Of a DNA stretch of 64,000 nucleotides, positions 17,621 to 26,474 are shown one piece after another. The notes below the pieces were generated by a model that saw only the letters and a program-made list of their open reading frames with translations, searched no databases and had not been told where the DNA came from. The position numbers and the translations under genes were made by a program. The DNA is from JACKAQ01 sp020634975 [NCBI: Calditrichia bacterium] (GTDB lineage Bacteria; Calditrichota; Calditrichia; RBG-13-44-9): contig JACKAQ010000001.1 of NCBI GenBank assembly GCA_020634975.1, positions 2,542,001 to 2,606,000 on the forward strand. The letters run 5' to 3'. Positions within the stretch are counted from its first letter, which is position 1, and each line of letters opens with the position of its first letter.

Positions 17621-18577
17621 ATGAAAAATATATATTTAGTTGTCGTGTTGATTTTTGGCGCAATTGTGCTGAACAGTTGCGGCGCGGCTGGCGGTTCGGA
17701 AAAAACGGATGTTTCGAACCGGAAAATTAATGTCGTTGCGACAACCGGAATGATCGGCGACGCCGTCCGGAATGTTGGCGGTGAACGCGTTTCCGTAACC
17801 GCGTTGATGGGTCCGGGTGTCGATCCGCACCTCTACAAAGCCAGCGCCGGCGATGTGTCGCGTATGTCCGAAGCGGATATGATTTTTTACAACGGGCTGC
17901 ATCTCGAAGGCAAAATGACGGAAGTTTTCGACCAAATGCAGCGATTCGCAACCGTTGTTGCGGTGGCCGATGGCGTTGATGAAGAAAAATTGGAAAAAAC
18001 GGCCCAGTTTGCCGGAAATCATGATCCGCACATCTGGTTCGATGTGAGCATTTGGATGCAGGTTATTCAGCATGTCGCCGCAAAACTGAGCGAAAAAGAC
18101 CCGGCACATGCAGAAATTTATCGCGAAAATGCGGAAAATTATCTGAGCCAGCTCCAGGAATTGCACGGTTACATTCAATCTGAGGTGCAAAAAGTGCCCG
18201 CCGGACAACGCGTTTTGGTCACCGCGCACGATGCTTTCCATTATTTTGGGAAAGCCTACGGCTTCGAAGTTCGCGGGTTGCAGGGCATTAGTACGGCGTC
18301 GGAAACCGGTACTGCTGATGTGCAAAACCTGGCGGAATACATCGTCGAACGCAAAATTCCCGCTATTTTTGTGGAAACTTCCGTGCCGCCGCGTTACATC
18401 GAGGCGTTGCAAGCCGCGGTCAATTCGCGCGGATTTAACGTGAAAATCGGCGGCAGCTTGTTCTCCGATGCGATGGGAAATCCCGGCACGCCGGAAGGCG
18501 AATATCCGGGAATGGTTCGCCACAATGTGGATACGATTGTCAGTGCGCTTTCTGCCGGCGAACAGCAGCCACTGTAA
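17621..18577 (+). CDS. mntA: Metal ABC transporter substrate-binding lipoprotein (TroA/MntC type)
   Basis: The 318-residue product starts with a signal ending in LNSC, a good lipobox. It is a cluster A-I (TroA) binding protein. Likely metal ligands are His in GVDPHLY, His in HDPHIWFD, Glu in IFVETSVPP, and Asp in the C-terminal SLFSDAMG segment. There is no His-rich loop, which argues for Mn or Fe rather than a ZnuA-type zinc binder. ATG 17621 is preferred over 17597 and 17516 because AAAGG lies seven bases before it and the signal peptide begins there. The next gene follows after 109 bases. Confidence 0.85.
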   Translation: MKNIYLVVVLIFGAIVLNSCGAAGGSEKTDVSNRKINVVATTGMIGDAVRNVGGERVSVTALMGPGVDPHLYKASAGDVSRMSEADMIFYNGLHLEGKMTEVFDQMQRFATVVAVADGVDEEKLEKTAQFAGNHDPHIWFDVSIWMQVIQHVAAKLSEKDPAHAEIYRENAENYLSQLQELHGYIQSEVQKVPAGQRVLVTAHDAFHYFGKAYGFEVRGLQGISTASETGTADVQNLAEYIVERKIPAIFVETSVPPRYIEALQAAVNSRGFNVKIGGSLFSDAMGNPGTPEGEYPGMVRHNVDTIVSALSAGEQQPL

Positions 18578-18686
18578 AAAATTCGTTTGCGCAATTCGGG
18601 TAAAACGGATAATTCTGTTGCCGGAAAATGAACGCTTAATAATTGATTTTTAATGTGTTATAAAAAATATTTTTTGAGAAATTCTC

Positions 18687-19487
18687 ATGCTAAATCATCA
18701 AAAAAACGGTGCTGATCACCCAAACGGAACATCGCATTTTGCCATTCATGTGGAAGATTTGACCGTAGCCTATCGCGAAAAACCGGTGTTGTGGGATGTG
18801 GATTTGAGCATCCCGAAAAGCGTTTTGCTGGCAATTGTGGGTCCCAACGGTGCCGGGAAAACCACGCTCATAAAATCGATTTTGGGATTGCTGAAACCGG
18901 TTGCGGGACGTGTGGAAATTTTCGGGAAACCGTACGAACAGCAGCGCGACACTGTGGCGTATGTGCCGCAGCGCCGCAGCGTGGATTGGGATTTTCCCAC
19001 AAATGTGCTGGATGTGGTGATGATGGGGCTTTACGGCACGCTCGGCTGGTTCCGGCGTCCCGGCAAAAAAGAACGGCAAATGGCGCTGGAAGCGTTGGAC
19101 AAAGTGGGCATGCGCGATTTTGCGAACCGGCAAATCAGCGAGCTTTCCGGCGGGCAGCAACAGCGGGTTTTTCTGGCGCGGGCACTGGTTCAGGATGCCG
19201 AAATTTATTTGATGGACGAACCGTTTCAGGGAGTGGATGCCACAACCGAGCGCGCGATTGTCAATATATTGCAGGAATTGAGAACCGCCGGAAAAACCGT
19301 TGCAGTGGTGCACCACGATCTGCAAACCGTTACGGATTATTTCGATTGGGTGATGTTACTGAACGTTCGGCGTATCGCCTGCGGTCCCTGCGATGAGGCA
19401 TTTACCGAAGAAAATTTGCGCCTCGCATACGGCGGAAGGGTATCGTTTCTGGAATCGCGGAAGGCTGTGAAAGAGCTAAAACCCTAA
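18687..19487 (+). CDS. mntB: Metal ABC transporter ATP-binding protein
   Basis: The 266-residue ATPase has Walker A GPNGAGKTT, YVPQRRSVDWDFP (the Q-loop region typical of Mn/Zn ABC ATPases), signature LSGGQQQRV, Walker B IYLMDEPFQGVD and the switch HHD. It energises the two permeases encoded downstream. A ~20-residue polar N-terminal extension precedes the core. The TonB receptor gene begins nine bases after the stop, so the receptor lies inside the operon. Confidence 0.9.
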   Translation: MLNHQKNGADHPNGTSHFAIHVEDLTVAYREKPVLWDVDLSIPKSVLLAIVGPNGAGKTTLIKSILGLLKPVAGRVEIFGKPYEQQRDTVAYVPQRRSVDWDFPTNVLDVVMMGLYGTLGWFRRPGKKERQMALEALDKVGMRDFANRQISELSGGQQQRVFLARALVQDAEIYLMDEPFQGVDATTERAIVNILQELRTAGKTVAVVHHDLQTVTDYFDWVMLLNVRRIACGPCDEAFTEENLRLAYGGRVSFLESRKAVKELKP

Positions 19488-19496
19488 GGTGCTATA

Positions 19497-21827
19497 ATGT
19501 ATTTGAAACGAATGTATCTTAATATAAATATTAATGTTAGAAAATTAAATTTTGCCGTTTTTATCATGCTTTTTTTATCTGCTTCTGCGGGTAATTTGCT
19601 GATTGCAGATACCAACAGCACTATTCGCGACCAGGTGATTCACGGCACTGAGCGGGAATCGCTGGCAGGTGTGGAAGTTGTCATCGCGGCATTGAATATC
19701 GGCACCGCAACGGATGCGGACGGCGCTTTTGTGCTGCGTAATATTCCTGCCGGTGAGTATGAAATTGTTGCCAGTTACATCGGATTTCGCAGCGAAAAAA
19801 AAGTTGTTTCGATAAATCCGCACGAAATTGTAACGATGACGATTGAAATGAAGCCTCAAATTATCGAGGGGGAAAGCGTGGTGGTTACCGGCACACGAAC
19901 CGAACGCAACCGGCTGGAAGTGCCGGTGATTGTCAATGTGCTGGATGCGAAAATGCTGGAAGCCACGCAATCATTAAACTTATCCGAAGGATTGAGTTTT
20001 CAGCCGGGTGTTCGGCTGGAGGTGGATTGCCAAACCTGCAATTATACGCAAGTGCGAATGAACGGTTTGGGCGGTGCGTATTCGCAAATTCTTATCAACA
20101 GCCGCCCGGTTTTTAGCCCGCTGGTGGGGTTATATGGATTGGAGCAAATTCCGTCCGGCATGATTGAGCGGGTGGAAGTGGTTCGCGGCGGCGGATCGGC
20201 GTTGTTTGGCGGCAGTGCGATTGCCGGAACCATTAATATTATCACCAAAGAGCCGCGCAAAAATGCATTTTCGATTGGTGCAAATCAGGCGTTGGTTGCC
20301 GGCAAAACACCGGATCGAACGCTATCGTTGAATGCGGATGTCCTCAGCGAGAACGAATCTTCCGGCGTTTCGATATTTGGTAACTTGCGCAATCGCAAAT
20401 CATACGATGCGAACGCAGATGCGCTTTCCGAATTGCCGCGCATCAGCGGCACAGCGTTGGGGCTTCGGGCGTTTTTCAAACCCGGCGATCTGAGTAAAAT
20501 AACATTAGAAGCACAAAGCATTTCTGAAGAACGCCAGGGTGGTGATGGTGTGGATCGTCCGCCGCACGAAGCGTTGCAATCGGAATTTCGCGATCACAAA
20601 ATTTTGGGTGGCGGCATCACTTACGACCGCTTTTTCAGCGGAAATATGAACGCGCTTTCCGGCTATATTTCCGGGCAATTTGTTGACCGCGCCCATTACA
20701 CCGGACTGGATCAGAACCCGGATGCTTACGGCACAACCGAAAACACCGTTGCCGTTGCCGGGCTCCAGTACGATCATTATTTGCTACATTTTCCGGGCGA
20801 ATTGAATGTTATTACCGCAGGTGTGGAAGGGCAGTACGACCATGTGGATGATCAAATTCCCGGTTACCAATTGCGAACCAACCAAATTACCCGCCAACTC
20901 GGACTTTTTGCCCAAAGCGATTGGAAAATATCGCAACGGATTTCGGTGCTGCTGGGCGGGCGGTTGGATTATCACAGTAATTTGGAAAATCCGGTCCTCA
21001 GCCCGCGGGCAAATGTGTTGGTAGGATTGGCAGATCACTGGCAATGGCGCGGCAGTTATGCCACCGGATTTCGTGCACCGCAGGCGTTTGATGCAGATTT
21101 ACACATCGCATTTTCCGGCGGCGGGATTTCGTATATTCGCATTGCGGAAAATCTGGTAAAAGAGCGCTCCCAAAGTTTTAGCACATCGCTGGATTTCAAT
21201 CGACCGGCAGGACATTATTTTATCGGATTTACAATCGAAGGATTTTACACCCAACTTTATGACGCATTTGTGCTGGAAGAAGCGGCGATCGACGCGCAGG
21301 GAAATACGGTTTTGGAACGGAGAAATGGCGGTAATTCCGATGTTGCAGGTGCGAATATCGAATTCCGGCTGAATGTGGATAACAAGTTACAATTTGGCGG
21401 GAACATTACGTTGCAACGCAGCCGGTACGAGGACCCTGTTTTTTGGTCTTCCGAAGTCGAACCGGTAAAAACATACCTGCGCACACCGGATGTTTACGGC
21501 TCATTTTTGGCAAGTTTTTATCCGGTTTCGTCAACCACTGTGTCGGTTTCCGGTGTTTACACAGGTCCGATGGATGTGCCGCATCTCGCCGGATACATTG
21601 CTGCGGACGAACTGGTTCAAACATCAGATTTTTGGGAAATGAACCTGCGGTTGGCTTATCAATTGCCACTGAACAGTGTGCAAAAAGTGGAATTTATTGC
21701 GGGTATCCAAAATCTTTTCGATCAGTTTCAGCAGGATTTTGACAAAACAAAAGATCGCGATTCCAATTATGTTTACGGACCGGCGCGTCCGCGCACATTT
21801 TTCACCGGATTAAAATTGGGATGGTAG
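19497..21827 (+). CDS. TonB-dependent outer-membrane receptor inside the metal-uptake operon
   Basis: The 776-residue product has a signal segment, a carboxypeptidase-D-like domain (about 40-120; AGVEVVIAALNIGTATDADG), a plug (about 125-250 with ERVEVVRGGGSALFG and TINIITK) and a 22-strand barrel ending in an aromatic residue (KLGW). The plug contains CQTC, a Cys pair found in some receptors. Its place between the metal ABC ATPase and permease genes, nine bases from each, suggests that it brings the same metal, or a chelate, across the outer membrane. It may be a functional counterpart of MnoT-type Mn receptors, though similarity was not tested. Confidence 0.85.
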   Translation: MYLKRMYLNININVRKLNFAVFIMLFLSASAGNLLIADTNSTIRDQVIHGTERESLAGVEVVIAALNIGTATDADGAFVLRNIPAGEYEIVASYIGFRSEKKVVSINPHEIVTMTIEMKPQIIEGESVVVTGTRTERNRLEVPVIVNVLDAKMLEATQSLNLSEGLSFQPGVRLEVDCQTCNYTQVRMNGLGGAYSQILINSRPVFSPLVGLYGLEQIPSGMIERVEVVRGGGSALFGGSAIAGTINIITKEPRKNAFSIGANQALVAGKTPDRTLSLNADVLSENESSGVSIFGNLRNRKSYDANADALSELPRISGTALGLRAFFKPGDLSKITLEAQSISEERQGGDGVDRPPHEALQSEFRDHKILGGGITYDRFFSGNMNALSGYISGQFVDRAHYTGLDQNPDAYGTTENTVAVAGLQYDHYLLHFPGELNVITAGVEGQYDHVDDQIPGYQLRTNQITRQLGLFAQSDWKISQRISVLLGGRLDYHSNLENPVLSPRANVLVGLADHWQWRGSYATGFRAPQAFDADLHIAFSGGGISYIRIAENLVKERSQSFSTSLDFNRPAGHYFIGFTIEGFYTQLYDAFVLEEAAIDAQGNTVLERRNGGNSDVAGANIEFRLNVDNKLQFGGNITLQRSRYEDPVFWSSEVEPVKTYLRTPDVYGSFLASFYPVSSTTVSVSGVYTGPMDVPHLAGYIAADELVQTSDFWEMNLRLAYQLPLNSVQKVEFIAGIQNLFDQFQQDFDKTKDRDSNYVYGPARPRTFFTGLKLGW

Positions 21828-21836
21828 ATTGCGCTA

Positions 21837-22985
21837 ATGCTTGAAATATTGTCAGATATCATCAACGATTACACCTTGCGAACCGTTGCCCTCGGTGCCG
21901 CGACGCTCGGCATCATCAGTGGAACATTGGGTAGCTACGCCGTTTTGCGCAAACAGAGTTTGCTCGGCGATGCCATTTCCCACGCCGCTTTGCCGGGAAT
22001 CGCGCTGGCGTTTTTGCTCACCGGCAGCAAATCGACAGTCGTGCTGCTGATTGGCGCTGCCATCGCCGGTTGGCTGGCAACGCTCAACATGCTCAGCATT
22101 GTGCAAACCACGCGCATCAAAGAAGATAGCGCTTTGGGATTGGTGCTTGCGGTCTATTTCGGGCTGGGATTGGTGCTGCTCACTTACATCCAGAAGCTGC
22201 CGATCGCAACGCAAGCCGGGCTGGAAAAATTTTTGTTCGGGCAGGCTGCCACCTTGCTGGAAAGCGATGTGATTACAATGGCAATTGTCGGTAGCGTGAC
22301 GATCGGTATCACGATGTTATTTTGGAAAGAATTCAAGCTGCTAACATTCGATGTGGAATTTGGCGCCTCGCTCGGTCTGCCAACCCGGCGGTTGGATATT
22401 TTACTCACCACTTTGCTGGTTATCGCCATTGTTATCGGTCTGCAAACGGTCGGCGTTGTATTGATGAGCGCGATGGTTATTGCACCAGCCGCTGCTGCCC
22501 GGCAATGGACCCACAAGTTGGGAGTGATGTTGCTGCTTTCCGGCATTTTTGGTGCGATTGCCGGTGTCAGCGGCGCGGTGATCAGCAGCCTCGCTCCAAA
22601 AATCCCCACCGGACCCGTCATTGTGCTTTGCGTAAGTGCAATTGTGATCCTTTCATTTCTGATCGCGCCGGCGCGCGGATTGCTTTGGCAATGGTTCCGG
22701 CTGGTGCAGCAACGCCGCGATTTTCGTTCGGAAGCCGTGTTGCTGGATTTGTTCGCACTCGCACAGCAGCACGAAAATTTGCAGCACGGTCACAGCGTTG
22801 CCGTGCTCCGCACGATGAATCTCGACCGGACAGCCGTTAATCGCAGCTTGCAACTGTTGCAATCGCGTGGCTTTGTCCAAAATGAAAAACCGGCGTTGTG
22901 GGGATTGACAGAAAAAGGCATTGCCGAAGCGCGGCGAATTGTCCAATCGCTCGGCGAAAAAAATATCGATAAAAAAGAGAGTTGA
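21837..22985 (+). CDS. mntC: Metal ABC permease with C-terminal winged-helix-like domain (1)
   Basis: Residues 1 to about 280 form an ABC-3 (ZnuB/MntC) permease with eight or nine membrane segments; SLLGDAISHAALPGIAL and GVVLMSAMVIAPAAAA are family motifs. The C-terminal ~90 residues (after about 290) are soluble and contain LDLFALAQQ, then TAVNRSLQLLQSRGFV and LWGLTEKG, the pattern of a winged-helix domain. The tail resembles the N-terminal half of a DtxR-type repressor and faces the cytoplasm. The stop is six bases before the second permease, so they form a heterodimer with the ATPase. Confidence 0.8.
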   Translation: MLEILSDIINDYTLRTVALGAATLGIISGTLGSYAVLRKQSLLGDAISHAALPGIALAFLLTGSKSTVVLLIGAAIAGWLATLNMLSIVQTTRIKEDSALGLVLAVYFGLGLVLLTYIQKLPIATQAGLEKFLFGQAATLLESDVITMAIVGSVTIGITMLFWKEFKLLTFDVEFGASLGLPTRRLDILLTTLLVIAIVIGLQTVGVVLMSAMVIAPAAAARQWTHKLGVMLLLSGIFGAIAGVSGAVISSLAPKIPTGPVIVLCVSAIVILSFLIAPARGLLWQWFRLVQQRRDFRSEAVLLDLFALAQQHENLQHGHSVAVLRTMNLDRTAVNRSLQLLQSRGFVQNEKPALWGLTEKGIAEARRIVQSLGEKNIDKKES

Positions 22986-22991
22986 TTTCAA

Positions 22992-24101
22992 ATGGGCATC
23001 CAGCAAATAGAAATTCAACTGATTGCCGCAGTGGTTGCGGTTGCCTGCGCACTGCCGGGTGTATTTTTGGTGTTGCGCAAAATGGCGATGCTCAGCGATG
23101 CCATCAGCCACGCAATTTTATTTGGTATCGCGCTGGCATTTTTTGTGGTGGAAGATCTCGGTTCGCCGCTGCTTATCGTCGGTGCGGCGCTTACCGGTGT
23201 GCTCACGGTTTACCTCGTCGAAACGCTCCAGAAAACCCGGCTCGTTCGGGAAGATACTGCCATCGGATTGGTGTTTCCGGTGCTGTTCAGCATCGGTGTG
23301 ATCCTCATTTCCCATTACGCCGGAAACGTGCACCTCGATATCGATGCCGTTTTACTCGGCGAATTGGCGTTTGCACCATTCAATCGTTTGGTATTTTACG
23401 GATACGATATCGGGCCAAAATCGTTGTATGTAATGGGTGGTATTTTATTGATAAACATCGCGTTTATCATATTGTTTTATAAAGAATTAAAGCTTGCCGC
23501 ATTTGATACGGAACTTGCCGCAGCAATCGGTTTTTCACCGACGATCATTCACTATGGATTGATGACACAGGTATCCCTGACAACGGTCGGTGCGTTCGAT
23601 GCAGTGGGTGCAATTCTTGTTGTTGCGCTGATTATCGCGCCGCCGGCCACTGCGTATTTGTTAACCGACCGGCTATCGCGAATGCTGGTGTACAGCGCGC
23701 TGATCGGGATTGCCAGCGCCATCAGCGGGTTTTGGCTGGCGCACTGGCAGGATGTCAACATTGCCGGATCGATGGCGACAATGTGCGGGGTAATTTTTGC
23801 GATTGTTTATTTGATTGCCCCGGAACGCGGTATGCTGGCCCTTGCGAAACGCCGGATCAACCAGCGTTGGGATTTTGCCCAACGGATGCTGGCGGTTCAC
23901 CTGCTGCATCACCTCGGGCAGCCCGAAGAAGTTCGCGAATGCCGTTTAAATACCCTGCATGAGCACCTTAAATGGGACAAAAAATTTGCCCAAAAGGTTG
24001 CCAAAATGGCCAAACGGGAAGGTTTGGTGCAAGAAAATAACGGTTTGTTGAAACTAACCGAAAGCGGTAAATCGCTCGCAGAGCAAGCAATGACCGTGTA
24101 A
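22992..24101 (+). CDS. mntD: Metal ABC permease with C-terminal winged-helix-like domain (2)
   Basis: The 369-residue product is a second ABC-3 permease (MLSDAISHAILFGIALAF; GAILVVALIIAPPATA). As in its neighbour, a soluble C-terminal tail of ~90 residues contains MLAVHLLHHLG, AQKVAKMAKREGLV and LLKLTESGKSL, again winged-helix-like. Both tails differ in sequence, so they are not a recent copy of each other. The pair could sense metal or bind nucleic acid at the membrane, or serve only as gating domains. Confidence 0.8.
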   Translation: MGIQQIEIQLIAAVVAVACALPGVFLVLRKMAMLSDAISHAILFGIALAFFVVEDLGSPLLIVGAALTGVLTVYLVETLQKTRLVREDTAIGLVFPVLFSIGVILISHYAGNVHLDIDAVLLGELAFAPFNRLVFYGYDIGPKSLYVMGGILLINIAFIILFYKELKLAAFDTELAAAIGFSPTIIHYGLMTQVSLTTVGAFDAVGAILVVALIIAPPATAYLLTDRLSRMLVYSALIGIASAISGFWLAHWQDVNIAGSMATMCGVIFAIVYLIAPERGMLALAKRRINQRWDFAQRMLAVHLLHHLGQPEEVRECRLNTLHEHLKWDKKFAQKVAKMAKREGLVQENNGLLKLTESGKSLAEQAMTV

Positions 24102-24126
24102 CCCTGAAAAATATCGGAATTGTCAA

Positions 24127-24717
24127 ATGACAGAATTGTTCAAGTTGTTTATGAAAGGTAGTTGCGCTATTCTATTGTTTTTACTGTGCTTACCGATTGT
24201 TGCGCAGGATTGGCAAACAACAAATATTGATACGTTTTTGGAAGTAAACGCGAATAGAATTCGAATCGTGCCTTCCGGCAATATGCCTGCATTGGCAATT
24301 CGCCAACTCGGTGCACCGGGTTTTTCACGGGAATATTTTGTTCAGGGAGATATTTTTTACGAAAATCCTGAAACGGCGGTAGTGCTGTTTGCTTTCGGAT
24401 ATGGCGATTCTTTGTGGGCTGCCGGATATTCACTGGTTGAGCAACACATTTTTTTTTCGGAAATCGCCCGCAGCGATTCTGCACAATTTCAGCTTCGCAA
24501 CATTGCCGCAAAACCGGTTGAAATTCGCGATTCCCGGCCGCTATATGTCTATCGTATCATTTTTTTGCATCAAACCAACGAGCTGCAAATTGAAGCGAAC
24601 GGCGTTCCCATGCGTGTGCCGGCGCCCTTTCCAACCCGGAAAATTGACCGGTTTGGCTATTGGGTTCGTGGCTCGGCGGTGGAAGTCCAACCGTTAAAAT
24701 TTGAAGGTAAAAATTAG
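24127..24717 (+). CDS. Exported protein of unknown function, end of metal operon
   Basis: The 196-residue product has a signal peptide (hydrophobic CAILLFLLCLPIVAQ, cleavage near residue 27) and a beta-rich body with many aromatic residues (FGYGDSLWAAGYS; RFGYWVRG). The shape recalls concanavalin-like jelly rolls, but I cannot assign a family. It follows the second permease by 25 bases on the same strand and ends before a strong terminator, so it is probably the last gene of the metal operon. ATG 24151 is an alternative start. Confidence 0.55.
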   Translation: MTELFKLFMKGSCAILLFLLCLPIVAQDWQTTNIDTFLEVNANRIRIVPSGNMPALAIRQLGAPGFSREYFVQGDIFYENPETAVVLFAFGYGDSLWAAGYSLVEQHIFFSEIARSDSAQFQLRNIAAKPVEIRDSRPLYVYRIIFLHQTNELQIEANGVPMRVPAPFPTRKIDRFGYWVRGSAVEVQPLKFEGKN

Positions 24718-24747
24718 TCAGGTTTGTTGAAAAATTGCTCTAAAAAC

Positions 24748-24778
24748 AAAAAAGCCGCATTGTAAAATGCGGCTTTTT
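24748..24778. terminator. Bidirectional terminator between metal operon and rpoZ
   Basis: AAAAGCCGCAT (24750-24760) pairs with ATGCGGCTTTT (24767-24777), with A and T runs on the two sides, placed between convergent genes. Confidence 0.85.
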
Positions 24779-24799
24779 AACGTACAAAAATGATATCTG

Positions 24800-25099
24800 C
24801 TATTTGCGTGGTGAATCATAGTGATATGCCAATTTCCCGGCATAAAAATCACGCATGGCAATCGTAATCGGGTTTTCTTCGGTTTCTGCCATTACTTTCG
24901 TTTCGGCTTCTTCCTGTTCCATCGCTAAAAAGTCATCATCAAAACCGCCATCCAGTTCTTCCAGAATCTGGTGATCACGTTTTTTCTGATAATATTCTTC
25001 GTTGATTTGACGGCAACGACGGGCAATAACAATTGCTGCTTCGTACAAATCATCGGTTGTGTTCAGCATTGTGCCTAAATTTTGTGTTTTTGCAGGCAT
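24800..25099 (-). CDS. rpoZ: RNA polymerase omega subunit (Bacteroidota-like)
   Basis: The 99-residue product has the Rpb6/omega core: DDLYEAAIVIARRCRQINEE near the N-terminus, an acidic middle, and a C-terminal ITIAMRDFYAGKL. Omega stabilises the beta' subunit in RNA polymerase. It lacks the guanylate-kinase and spoT neighbours often seen in proteobacteria, and stands alone upstream of a bidirectional terminator. The identification rests on the conserved YEAAIVIARR helix and the overall length. Confidence 0.75.
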   Translation of the reverse strand: MPAKTQNLGTMLNTTDDLYEAAIVIARRCRQINEEYYQKKRDHQILEELDGGFDDDFLAMEQEEAETKVMAETEENPITIAMRDFYAGKLAYHYDSPRK

Positions 25100-25237
25100 A
25101 AAACGATCTCCTTTTTATACTAATTTCGAATCCTAAATATAAATCTAGCTCAACCCGTTTTCAAGCAATCTTTTTAGATCGATTAATAAATCGTCAAAAA
25201 TCATGCTGAAATTAGGGAATGGTTCGATAGAATGAAC

Positions 25238-25289
25238 AAAAAAAGAAACCGCACGAACCAGGGGGGATTTGGACATGCGGTTTCTTTTT
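25238..25289 (-). terminator. Terminator of rpsT
   Basis: GAAACCGCA (25245-25253) pairs with TGCGGTTTC (25276-25284) around a 22-base loop. On the minus strand it is followed by a T run, just after rpsT; an equal T run occurs on the plus strand. Confidence 0.8.
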
Positions 25290-25308
25290 GGGTTGAGGAA
25301 GGAAAATC

Positions 25309-25563
25309 TTAGTTCATCGCGTTGACAAAACGCATCAAGCGAGATTTTTTATTCGCAGCTCGATTTTTAGGAATAATTCCTTTTTGTGCCAATTTGTCGA
25401 TGACGCCACAGGCATTATCTAATGCGCCTGTTGCGGATTCCTTGTTTTCTGCTTCCAACACACTGCGCATAGCCGATTTCATACGAGATTTGTATGCACG
25501 ATTTCGTTGTTCACGAATTTCCGAGATCTGAATGCGCTTAATCGCTGATTTATGATGAGCCAT
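25309..25563 (-). CDS. rpsT: Ribosomal protein S20
   Basis: The 84-residue, highly basic product begins MAHHKSAIKRIQ and has the S20 helix NRAYKSRMKSAMRSV and the C-terminal IPKNRAANKKSRL. S20 binds 16S rRNA early in assembly of the small subunit. It is monocistronic, with a terminator just downstream, as in most bacteria. Confidence 0.95.
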   Translation of the reverse strand: MAHHKSAIKRIQISEIREQRNRAYKSRMKSAMRSVLEAENKESATGALDNACGVIDKLAQKGIIPKNRAANKKSRLMRFVNAMN

Positions 25564-25665
25564 TTACGAAACTACCTCTTTTTTCAATATTTTTAGTCCG
25601 AAGTAAATTTAAATGATGTTCGCTGATTTGTCAAATATAAAATCAAAAAATGTGAATTTTTTGCA

Positions 25666-26385
25666 TCAGTTAGTGTTAATATTTAGCACTTTCTGTTCGT
25701 TTTGCTCGATCAATTGACCGTTGCGGACAGCAAATACGCGATCAGCCAGCCCGATAACATCCCGGCTGTGCGTAGCCATCACCATGTTTTTACCGCGTTG
25801 GCGAACCAGTTTGTCCAATAAATCGATGATTTTTTTTCCGGTTTCGAAATCGAGATTGCCGGTGGGTTCGTCCGCGAGCAGCAGCAGCGGGTCGTGAACC
25901 AGTGCCCGGGCAATTGCCACGCGCTGTTGTTCGCCGCCGGAAAGGCGATCGGGAAAACTGTTTGCGCGATCGCCCAAGCCGACATCTTCGAGCAATTGCT
26001 GCACCCGGTTTTTGCCGGTTTCATCGGCGCGATCATTCAGTTCCAGCGGCAAAAGCAGGTTTTCCGCGACGGTCAGTGTCGGGATCAAATTGAAAAACTG
26101 GAACACAAACCCGATGTTTCGCCGTCGGAACAGCGTGCGTTCCTGTTCATTTTGACGGGTGAGGTTGATGCCGTCGATGATAATTTCGCCGCTGTCCGGT
26201 AAATCGATGCCGCTAAGCAAGTTGAGCAAGGTGGATTTTCCCGAACCACTGCGTCCGAGCAACACGATAATTTCGCCGCGATGTATTCGTAAGTCCAGCG
26301 ATTGCAACACCTTACGCGTTTGCTCGCCTTCCCGGAACGATTTGGAAAGTTTGTTTATCTGGATCAGCGATTGTGCGTTACTCAT
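25666..26385 (-). CDS. ABC transporter ATP-binding protein, LolD/MacB type, without permease
   Basis: The 239-residue ATPase has Walker [10 protein letters not shown], signature [14 protein letters not shown] and Walker [13 protein letters not shown], followed by switch His in [14 protein letters not shown] is typical of the LolD/MacB/FtsE family that powers extraction or mechanotransmission with FtsX-fold permeases. No permease gene lies next to it in this window, so its partner must be elsewhere. ATG 26385 is preferred to the TTG one codon upstream. The neighbouring MBL gene is on the same strand 89 bases upstream. Confidence 0.8.
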   Translation of the reverse strand: MSNAQSLIQINKLSKSFREGEQTRKVLQSLDLRIHRGEIIVLLGRSGSGKSTLLNLLSGIDLPDSGEIIIDGINLTRQNEQERTLFRRRNIGFVFQFFNLIPTLTVAENLLLPLELNDRADETGKNRVQQLLEDVGLGDRANSFPDRLSGGEQQRVAIARALVHDPLLLLADEPTGNLDFETGKKIIDLLDKLVRQRGKNMVMATHSRDVIGLADRVFAVRNGQLIEQNEQKVLNINTN

Positions 26386-26474
26386 CAAACTTGCCTTTTT
26401 TGAAATTCAGCAAAGAATATACGAACAACCGCTGCCGATGTCACAAGATTTCGAAAAATGCGTTTTGGTGATGC

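Noticed and set aside
17636-18523. A 295-codon minus-strand open frame over the metal-binding lipoprotein gene.
   Set aside because: The plus-strand gene has a lipobox, metal ligands and operon context; the antisense frame has none of these.
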